A stretch of 64,000 bases of DNA, from the NCBI RefSeq assembly GCF_000015645.1, contig NC_008816.1, positions 372,001 to 436,000 of the forward strand, read 5' to 3'. The DNA comes from Prochlorococcus marinus str. AS9601. GTDB lineage: Bacteria > Cyanobacteriota > Cyanobacteriia > PCC-6307 > Cyanobiaceae. The position numbers were made by a program, and so were the translations under genes. A model generated the notes under the pieces. It worked only from the letters and a program-made list of their open reading frames with translations. It searched no databases and had not been told where the DNA came from. Below, piece after piece: positions 57,519 to 64,000 of the stretch (positions are counted from its first letter, which is position 1; the number at the start of each line of letters is the position of its first letter).

Positions 57519-57530
57519 AAAAAAGTAAGA

Positions 57531-58688
57531 ATGTACAGTAAAGAATTAGGGATAAATTTTTTTGGTAATGAATCCAATAAAAAAAGACAACTTAATAAGA
57601 TAGAAATACTGAAAAAGAATATTAAAAATTTAAAAATATTTCTTATAATTGCTGGCACTAATACATCTCAAATTCCAGGAATTTCCGCAGCAGGTATTAA
57701 TGCAAAATCAAGGAGAAAAACTGCGCTCGCAGATGCCGAATTTTTGCTTGAGGGTGCTTCAAAAGATCATAAATATAAATTGCCTCTTCTCAATGCAGGA
57801 GTAACTCCGGCCCTAATCAGTCATGTTTGTTCAAAGCTTATAAATATTTATCCAGTTATTGTCCCTTTGGGAATAGGAGCAAAGCCTTATTTTAATCATT
57901 TGGATGTAGAAGATAGAAATTTGGGCCCATCAAATTGTCTTACTACTGGTAAATCGATGACTAAAGAGAGAGTTTTAAATCTCTATGAAAAAGGTCTTGC
58001 CATAGGAAAATCCTTACAACAACCAGTTTTAATTTCTGAATCTGTTCCGGGGGGCACCACAACTGCTCAGGCAGTAATGGAAGCTTTTGGTTTACAGGTA
58101 TCTAATTTAGTAGGGAGTAGTTTATTTAAAGCTCCAAGAGAATTAAGAAGAAAAGTAGTTAAAAGAGGACTTTTCAATGCAAATTTCAAGGCTAATTTTG
58201 ACTCTTTTGATGTTGTCGCGGCTGTAGGTGATCCTTTCCAAGCTTTCTCAATGGGTCTATTAATTGGTGCCAGGTTAGCAAAACAACCTGTAATATTGTC
58301 TGGAGGAAGTCAGATGTTAGCGATCATTTTGCTTGTCTTAGAATTTTTAGATGAAAAACACAAAGATGAATTTATTGAAGATGTTTTTATTGCGACAACT
58401 GGGTGGCTTGTGAAAGATAATTCTCTAAATGATTTAGTAAATCTAATTAATGAAAAATATGATGTCAAATTATTAGGTTTAGCCAGTCCTTTAAATTTCA
58501 AATCTTCAAAATACAAAGAATTGAGGGATTATGAATTAGGTCATGTAAAAGAAGGTGTAGGTGCTGGTGGAATATCATTGCTTGCTTTCTTAGATGGATT
58601 TAAAAATGAAGAAATAGTTTCATTGTGTCAACTAAATCTGGAAATGATGAAGGACCTAGGTCAAATTTCTTTAGAGAAGGATTGCTGA
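57531..58688 (+). CDS. CobT-like phosphoribosyltransferase (TIGR00303 family)
   Basis: This 385-aa protein belongs to the nicotinate-nucleotide:benzimidazole phosphoribosyltransferase-like family. It has ESVPGGTTTAQAVMEAFG, GDPFQAFSMGLLIGARL and LSGGSQMLAIILL. Classical CobT activates the lower ligand of cobalamin. Marine cyanobacteria make pseudocobalamin with adenine as lower ligand, so this protein may act on adenine or another base. The adjoining DUF2232 gene could encode its vitamin-related transport partner. Its stop is followed directly by the next ATG. Confidence 0.82.
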   Translation: MYSKELGINFFGNESNKKRQLNKIEILKKNIKNLKIFLIIAGTNTSQIPGISAAGINAKSRRKTALADAEFLLEGASKDHKYKLPLLNAGVTPALISHVCSKLINIYPVIVPLGIGAKPYFNHLDVEDRNLGPSNCLTTGKSMTKERVLNLYEKGLAIGKSLQQPVLISESVPGGTTTAQAVMEAFGLQVSNLVGSSLFKAPRELRRKVVKRGLFNANFKANFDSFDVVAAVGDPFQAFSMGLLIGARLAKQPVILSGGSQMLAIILLVLEFLDEKHKDEFIEDVFIATTGWLVKDNSLNDLVNLINEKYDVKLLGLASPLNFKSSKYKELRDYELGHVKEGVGAGGISLLAFLDGFKNEEIVSLCQLNLEMMKDLGQISLEKDC

Positions 58689-59687
58689 ATGTTTTCAAAA
58701 TTTGCAACCAGAAGAGAATTTTTAAATTGTGGTAAGCTTTCGCTTTTATTTTTCTTAAACTCTTGCAGTAATCTACCTAATAAAGTAAAAATTGCATTAC
58801 AAAATTCTTTTTATCCAGAATCTTTTAAAGATACGATTCCAAAAGATTGGAAGCAGGAAAAAATTAATTTTGAAAATAATCGGCTACAAGAAAATAGAAA
58901 CACAATTGTCAATTCGGACTTTACTTTAATAAATGATGGATGGATTTCTAATATAGATTTTTCAGAATTTGAAAAAATAAATGAATATGCATTGTTCGAA
59001 AATTTGGATAAGAGATCGATGGATTTTTTGGGAAGTTTTAATCAAAATCAGAGGGGTAAACTATTTCCTATTGGCGTAGTACCCTATGCAATTATCATAA
59101 AAAATGATAAAGAATTAATAAATTCAGCAAGAACTTCTTGGGATTTTCTTCTTTCTAAAAAATTAACTGGAAAAATTATTTTTCCACAAAGCCCCAGAAT
59201 AATATTGTCAATTGCTCAAAAAATTAATTCATCTAATACTTTAAAAAAACTCAAAAGCCAAGCAATGTTATTTGATGATAAAAATATGCTCAATTGGTTG
59301 ATTAATTCTGATGCTATTGTCGCAATAGTTCCTTATAGTCTTTGTTCAAAATATTTAAAAATGGATCCAAGGCTTTCTTTAGTTTTCCCAAGCCAAGGCG
59401 TACCTTTGATGTGGCATTTTATACTAAGTCGATTAAATGTTAATAATGCAATATTAATTAAATGGATTAAATCTTTAGAAAATAAATCAATAGTAGATAA
59501 ATTAGTAAGCCAAGGCTGGTATCTTCCATTCAATAGTGAGTATTTACAAAGTAAATATAAATCTGAAATGTTCCCCATCTCAGGACCTTCTGAGAAATGT
59601 TGGGAAAATAGTTGGTCTTTCCCTCTTTTAACAAATGAACAAAAAATTAATCTTAAAAATATCTGGAATGAGTCCTTATCCCCATAA
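58689..59687 (+). CDS. Predicted Tat-type lipoprotein, polyamine-binding-like
   Basis: This 332-aa protein begins with a twin-arginine sequence TRREFLNCG, a short hydrophobic stretch and a lipobox-like LNSC. The rest resembles the polyamine/iron ABC solute-binding family (FPIGVVPYAIIIKND, WDFLLSKKLTGKIIFPQSPR, DAIVAIVPYSL, SQGVPLMWHFILSR). It may bind a substrate at the membrane surface, but no transporter genes are beside it. It overlaps the 3' end of the aldo/keto reductase gene on the other strand by 12 bp. Confidence 0.7.
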   Translation: MFSKFATRREFLNCGKLSLLFFLNSCSNLPNKVKIALQNSFYPESFKDTIPKDWKQEKINFENNRLQENRNTIVNSDFTLINDGWISNIDFSEFEKINEYALFENLDKRSMDFLGSFNQNQRGKLFPIGVVPYAIIIKNDKELINSARTSWDFLLSKKLTGKIIFPQSPRIILSIAQKINSSNTLKKLKSQAMLFDDKNMLNWLINSDAIVAIVPYSLCSKYLKMDPRLSLVFPSQGVPLMWHFILSRLNVNNAILIKWIKSLENKSIVDKLVSQGWYLPFNSEYLQSKYKSEMFPISGPSEKCWENSWSFPLLTNEQKINLKNIWNESLSP

Positions 59688-60818
59688 TCTTTTTGTAGGA
59701 TTTTCAGTTAATAAGTTATGGGCTTCCGTTAATAAATTTGGTATGTCTAATTTACTAGGACATTTAGGAACACATTCATTACATTCTTGACAAAATGAGG
59801 AATTTTTTTCTTCCCACCAGTGGCCAGCTTTTCCTATTAAATTGTATCTTTCTTTTGAAAATTCTATTTGGCCATAACCAATAGATATATTTCTTAAACG
59901 AAGTATTTCTGGAATAGGCACTTCATTTGGACATGGAAGACAAGATCTACATTGTTCACATTTGGTTGAGTTTAATCTTTCATTAGAAACTTCCTCAATT
60001 TTATTAAGGGCGCTTTTTTCAAGTTTTGTAAGCTTATCGAATGAATTTCTAAGTTTATATGCAAATTCAAAATCTTTTTTGTTTGCCGCCCCCAAGGATA
60101 AAGTTGTAACGCCTTTTGCGAGCAGAAATCGATACGCTAATTCTAATGGATGAAAAGGCTTAGAGGCCTCTATTAAAATATCACTTGGAGAATACAATTT
60201 ACCACCTTTATCAGCAGGTGATATTGCTAAAACTCCCATACCTTTTTTTATAGCTTCCTCCGCTAAAGAAATCTTAGATTGATCTAAATAATGTAAGTGA
60301 AGACTACAAAAATTAAAAACTTCACAGTTAATTGCATCTTTAATTAGTGAATAACTTCCGTGAGAACTAAAACCAACTTGATCAACTAGTTCCTTTTCAA
60401 GTATCCAAGATATGAATTTCTTACCCTCTCCAACAAGAGCCCAATCTAGATGTTGTTTTAAGTTGAGTCCGTGAATTGCAAGATTATTAATTTTCTCGCG
60501 ATTTAAATTTTTAAGAGACTTTTTAAAATTATTTTTTAAAAAGTCAAAATCACCCTTTGGTAAAACTTTGGAAGTAATTACCCAATTTTTTTCTTTTATA
60601 TTCTCTTCTATTGCTAATTTTTTTATTGAATTTCCAATAAGTGATTCAGCATCACCATAAGAGGGTGCTGTTTCTATGTGATTAATTCCTACATAATATG
60701 CATTTTTTATTATGCTATACATTTTTTCAAGACTTTCAGTTCCTCGCATTGTCCCTAAAGTGAATAGGCTCACTTTCGCCCCTTTCCCAAATGATCTTTT
60801 TTGTGAATTAATAATCAT
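59676..60818 (-). CDS. Aldo/keto reductase with 4Fe-4S ferredoxin-like tail
   Basis: This 380-aa protein combines an N-terminal AKR TIM barrel (FTLGTMRGTESLEKMY ... NHIETAPSYGDAESLIG, with the catalytic Tyr in SYG) and a C-terminal iron-sulfur domain with CEQCRSCLPCPNEVPIPE and CQECNECVPKCPSKLDIP. Such fusions are common in prokaryotes and reduce sugars or carbonyls using ferredoxin-type electron input. The substrate is unknown. It diverges from ribE. Confidence 0.88.
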   Translation of the reverse strand: MIINSQKRSFGKGAKVSLFTLGTMRGTESLEKMYSIIKNAYYVGINHIETAPSYGDAESLIGNSIKKLAIEENIKEKNWVITSKVLPKGDFDFLKNNFKKSLKNLNREKINNLAIHGLNLKQHLDWALVGEGKKFISWILEKELVDQVGFSSHGSYSLIKDAINCEVFNFCSLHLHYLDQSKISLAEEAIKKGMGVLAISPADKGGKLYSPSDILIEASKPFHPLELAYRFLLAKGVTTLSLGAANKKDFEFAYKLRNSFDKLTKLEKSALNKIEEVSNERLNSTKCEQCRSCLPCPNEVPIPEILRLRNISIGYGQIEFSKERYNLIGKAGHWWEEKNSSFCQECNECVPKCPSKLDIPNLLTEAHNLLTENPTKRLWG

Positions 60819-60931
60819 CTAAATATGATTAATTTCTTTTTTATTTACTCTTTAATTTATTTATAGTTGAAAATCATTTAAAGTAAATTAAAGTAAATAC
60901 AAAATTTTGCAAAAATATTTTTCTTAAATCT

Positions 60932-61585
60932 ATGTTTACAGGAATAATTCAGTCAGTAGGAAAACTAAGACAAGAAAAAAATATTGTAGAAATTGAAATT
61001 ATAGATAATTTATTTGATATTGCAATCGGTGACAGCATAGCTGTTGATGGAATTTGTTTGACAGTTAAAGAGATTTTTCAAAATAAATTTACTGTTGATG
61101 TTAGTGAGGAGACATTAAAAAAAACAACTTTAGGAGTAAAGTTGAACCTGAATCAGATTGTTAATTTGGAGCCCGCTCTTAGGGTGTCTGACCGTCTAGG
61201 AGGGCATATAGTTAGCGGACATGTTGATGGCCTTGGAACAGTTGAAAATATAGAAAAATTAGAGAAATCTTGGCTCTTATCAATAAAGTGGAAAAATAAA
61301 AATTTTTCAAAATATGTAGTTAATAAAGGAAGTATTTGTGTAAATGGTATTAGTCTTACGATTGCAAAATATGAGCAGGAAGGAGAAATATTTACTATTG
61401 CGATAATTCCTCATACTTGGCATAACACAAATCTGAATAAATTAAATATCGGTGACAGTGTTAACCTTGAGGCAGATGCACTAATTAAATATGTAGAGAA
61501 ATTACTTTTATTTAATAAAAATAGTAATCAAGATTTATCTTCAAAAAATATTTCTTCCGAGTGGCTTAAAGAAAACGGTTGGTAA
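60932..61585 (+). CDS. ribE: Riboflavin synthase alpha chain
   Basis: This enzyme dismutates 6,7-dimethyl-8-ribityllumazine to riboflavin. The start MFTGIIQSVGKL and two lumazine-binding repeats (SIAVDGICLTV, and GSICVNGISLTIAK) with GGHIVSGHVDGLG are diagnostic. Length 217 aa is normal. It converges with the cyAbrB gene. Confidence 0.95.
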   Translation: MFTGIIQSVGKLRQEKNIVEIEIIDNLFDIAIGDSIAVDGICLTVKEIFQNKFTVDVSEETLKKTTLGVKLNLNQIVNLEPALRVSDRLGGHIVSGHVDGLGTVENIEKLEKSWLLSIKWKNKNFSKYVVNKGSICVNGISLTIAKYEQEGEIFTIAIIPHTWHNTNLNKLNIGDSVNLEADALIKYVEKLLLFNKNSNQDLSSKNISSEWLKENGW

Positions 61586-61595
61586 AATATATCTT

Positions 61596-61949
61596 TTAAT
61601 TTAGTGGAATCAGATAAATTGTTTTTGATTCTTTTTTAAGATCGATTTTAAATTCCTGACCAGGTTGTAGACCTAATTTTTTGGTGTAGGCATGACCAAT
61701 TAATAGGTTCCCATTGCCATGAACTTTAGTTTTGAATTCTGTCTGTCTACCTCTTGAAGCTCTAGTACCATTTTTCCCCTGACGACCATTTCCTATTTTG
61801 TAACCCTTAGCTTCAATAAGCGCCCTATAAAAACTTTTTCTTAAGATTCTTCCACTAGGACCTATATACCCACAACCTCTTGCTATCTCATCTTCAGATT
61901 TTTTACTTAATAATTTTGCTTTTTCAAGAAGTTCTTTTCCTTCTAGCAT
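61596..61949 (-). CDS. cyAbrB-type transcriptional regulator
   Basis: This 117-aa cyanobacterial AbrB-like regulator has its DNA-binding AbrB domain at the C-terminus (EFKTKVHGNGNLLIGHAYTKKLGLQPGQEFKIDL), unlike Bacillus AbrB. The N-terminal helical part (MLEGKELLEKAKLLSKKSEDEIARGCGYIG) is family-specific. cyAbrB proteins control nitrogen and carbon metabolism and redox genes in cyanobacteria. It stands alone, convergent to ribE. Confidence 0.9.
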   Translation of the reverse strand: MLEGKELLEKAKLLSKKSEDEIARGCGYIGPSGRILRKSFYRALIEAKGYKIGNGRQGKNGTRASRGRQTEFKTKVHGNGNLLIGHAYTKKLGLQPGQEFKIDLKKESKTIYLIPLN

Positions 61950-62045
61950 TATCTGAAAAATTTCTAATTATATATTCTTACTAAAAAGGAGAATTGTGGC
62001 AATATAAATTAATAAAAAATATATTTAATTTTTTAAATTTAGTTT

Positions 62046-62648
62046 TTATAAAAGATACAAGATAATAAATAAAATAACCCATATTCCATCTACAAAATGC
62101 CAGTACAATTCAACAGCTTCTAAGGGGAACATATTTTGACTAGTTAATCTTCCGCCATTGATTCTCGATTGCCAAGCAATAATTAAAATCATTAAAGTTC
62201 CTAAAGTGACATGTAATCCATGAAAACCAGTAAGAGCATAAAAAGTACTTGCAAATAAATTATCGGTTAATCCAAAAGGTAAATGAAAATATTCAAATAA
62301 TTGACATATTAAAAATATAATGCCAAGAGAAGCAGTAATAAATAACCATTTTTGGGAATCAGAGTTTTTATCTTTTAAAAGTGCTTTGCCTGCTTTATGG
62401 AAAGTTGCACTACTAACAAGTAACAAAATCGTATTTAGTGTAGGTATTGGTAGTTCTAATTCATAAATAGCACCATCAGGTAATGGATTTACTGCTTTAT
62501 AAGTTAGATAAGCAGCAAAGAATCCAGCAAAAGTCATTCCGTCCGCAATTAGGAAAGTTACAAGACCAAACATTCTGAAGTCTTCATGTGTTTCATTAAC
62601 TTCAGAATTATTTTTTTGAATTTCTTTTGAGCTATCTAGAGTTGTCAT
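62046..62648 (-). CDS. ctaE: Cytochrome c oxidase subunit III
   Basis: This 200-aa membrane subunit of the aa3-type terminal oxidase has about five membrane spans, with FYALTGFHGLHVTLGTLMILII and EAVELYWHFVDGIWVILFIILYLL. The N-terminal HEDFRMFGLVTFLIADGMTFAGFFAAYLTYK fits subunit III. It starts directly after the ctaD stop on the minus strand, so ctaD-ctaE is one operon. Confidence 0.95.
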   Translation of the reverse strand: MTTLDSSKEIQKNNSEVNETHEDFRMFGLVTFLIADGMTFAGFFAAYLTYKAVNPLPDGAIYELELPIPTLNTILLLVSSATFHKAGKALLKDKNSDSQKWLFITASLGIIFLICQLFEYFHLPFGLTDNLFASTFYALTGFHGLHVTLGTLMILIIAWQSRINGGRLTSQNMFPLEAVELYWHFVDGIWVILFIILYLL

Positions 62649-64000
62649 TTATTTTTGTTCATAAATTTCTTTACCATAACCATAAGGTTCTTCAACTAAT
62701 GGAGCTTCTCCTTCCCAATTTTCCACTGGAGGTGGAGAAGATGTTAACCATTCAGGTGTAAGAGCGTTCCAAGGGTTATCTCCAGCATCTTTCCCATTCC
62801 TCACGCTAATGATTACATTTATTAAAAAAGGAATTGTACTTATAGCCATCAAAAGAGCCCCAAGGCTACTAATTTGATTTACAAACTGGAATTGAGGATC
62901 ATATTCTGCAACTCTTCTTGGCATTCCATTTAAACCAAGCCAATGTTGAGGAGCAAAGCACAAGTTAAATCCAATAAAGGTAATGATAAAATGTAAAATT
63001 CCTAATTTTTCATTGAGCATTTTTCCAGTTACTTTGGGGAACCAATGATAAATTGAAGAGAAAATAATAAAAACAGTCCCTCCATAAACTATGTAATGAA
63101 AATGGGCTACAACGAAATAGGTATCATGTACGTGAATATCGAAAGGTACCTGTGCCAAAGCAACTCCTGTAATACCTCCAAAAACAAAATTTATAATAAA
63201 TCCGCAAGAGAATAGTATTGCACTATTGATGGAAATTTTACCTCCCCATAATGTTGCAACCCAGTTGAAAAATTTTATACCTGTTGGAACAGCAATAAAT
63301 GCTGTTGCGATAGTAAAGAATAATCTCATCCAAGGGGGCGTTCCACTGGTAAACATGTGATGCGCCCAAACAACTAAACCTAAAACTACTATCCCCATTA
63401 TTGAAAAAACCATTGTTGTATATCCAAAAAGTGGTTTTCTAGCATGTACAGGAAGTATTTCACTAACTAATCCAAAGGCAGGAAGGACCATTATGTACAC
63501 AGCTGGATGAGAATAAAACCAAAATAAATGCTGATAAACTACGACATTGCCACCTAAAACAGGATTGAAAAAACCTGTATTAGCAATGATATCGAAGCTA
63601 AGTAGAATTAAAGTGCCTGCTAAAACAGGAGTTGACAAAACAACTAATAGACTTGTTCCAAGCATTGCCCAACAATACATTGGCAATTGCATAAGTTTTA
63701 ATCCTGGTCTTCTTAATTTGATAATGGTCGCTATAAAGTTTATTCCACCAAATATAGAGCTGCCTCCAAGTAATAGAACGCTAAGAATCCAAATAATTTG
63801 TCCCGATTGAGGCGTAGTTATGCTCAAAGGAGGATAAGCCGTCCATCCAGCCTGAGCAGCACCCTCAACAAAATAGCTTGCTACCAGCATCAAACCTGAA
63901 GGAGGAATTAACCAAAAAGCTACTGCATTTAATCTTGGGAATGCCATATCTCTCGCACCTACATAAAATGGAATCAAATAATTTCCAAAAGCCCCGTTGA
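62649..64000 (-). CDS. ctaD: Cytochrome c oxidase subunit I (partial, runs off window)
   Basis: This is the 3' part of the heme-copper oxidase catalytic subunit. The frame is open to the window edge (NGAFGNYLIPFYV), so the N-terminal section is missing. Visible are the CuB and Tyr region WFYSHPAVYIMVLP, the HH in WAHHMFTSGTPPW and the heme ligands in HVHDTYFVVAHFHYIVYGG. About ten of the twelve membrane spans are present. It makes the dark-respiration terminal oxidase. Confidence 0.96.
   Translation of the reverse strand, partial: NGAFGNYLIPFYVGARDMAFPRLNAVAFWLIPPSGLMLVASYFVEGAAQAGWTAYPPLSITTPQSGQIIWILSVLLLGGSSIFGGINFIATIIKLRRPGLKLMQLPMYCWAMLGTSLLVVLSTPVLAGTLILLSFDIIANTGFFNPVLGGNVVVYQHLFWFYSHPAVYIMVLPAFGLVSEILPVHARKPLFGYTTMVFSIMGIVVLGLVVWAHHMFTSGTPPWMRLFFTIATAFIAVPTGIKFFNWVATLWGGKISINSAILFSCGFIINFVFGGITGVALAQVPFDIHVHDTYFVVAHFHYIVYGGTVFIIFSSIYHWFPKVTGKMLNEKLGILHFIITFIGFNLCFAPQHWLGLNGMPRRVAEYDPQFQFVNQISSLGALLMAISTIPFLINVIISVRNGKDAGDNPWNALTPEWLTSSPPPVENWEGEAPLVEEPYGYGKEIYEQK

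Overview
The window is a low-GC, tightly packed cyanobacterial chromosome segment that best fits a high-light Prochlorococcus. Chlorophyll synthase (chlG), NDH-1 subunit NdhB, cytochrome oxidase genes (ctaD/ctaE), a cyAbrB regulator, PipX, SepF and several small picocyanobacterial proteins all point there. No genome search was possible, so strain and clade are inferred.

Region 1 (1-8826) is an accessory island. It ends at a tRNA-Thr(GGT)/tRNA-Tyr(GTA) pair and carries a tyrosine recombinase beside the tRNA. Its main cargo is a minus-strand operon of four nearly overlapping genes: a GHKL (MORC/MutL-like) ATPase, an unknown 343-aa protein, a DUF6339-like protein and a C5-cytosine DNA methyltransferase with a long C-terminal extension. 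Facing it on the plus strand is the end of a second, AT-rich operon that repeats the order 'unknown protein, then DUF6339 protein'. I read the island as a defence (modification/restriction-like) island with two versions of one module. No nuclease or helicase is recognisable. GC rises from host-like values near the left edge to about 45-55% around the ATPase and recombinase genes.

Region 2 (8827-35000) is core genome: tRNAs, aroQ, miaE, cobI, DUF1823, der, an ECF-T permease gene, a frameshifted pipX, yggS, sepF and proC on plus. On minus are a GT4 glycosyltransferase, recO, a DeoC-like protein that lacks the Schiff-base lysine motif, and long-form hpf. Then come lipB, an acyl-CoA synthetase, a YlqD-like protein, the PDH E2 gene and queA (plus); cysK, two Cys/Met-metabolism PLP enzymes and rpsD (minus); yidD, a glutaredoxin-like gene, murE and an SDR (plus); a class-V aminotransferase and an ArsM-like methyltransferase (minus).

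Region 3 (34800-44100) has a DUF4278 gene with a long structured leader, an Nfu scaffold gene, mqo, lepA, an ABC permease gene and a SpoU methylase gene. It also holds a compact light-damage-type cluster: DCC thiol oxidoreductase, TIGR03643 protein, a 43-aa DUF2256 protein and a cryptochrome/photolyase-family protein.

Region 4 (44073-64000) holds rsmB, a class-A PBP, chlG, hisF, menG, a DUF721 zinc-finger protein, birA, an ABC ATPase, ndhB, topA, a lipoprotein with 99-bp tandem repeats, DUF2232, a CobT-like protein, a Tat-type lipoprotein, a ferredoxin-like aldo/keto reductase, ribE, cyabrB, ctaE and the 3' part of ctaD, which runs off the window. I found no CRISPR arrays, rRNA genes or insertion sequences.
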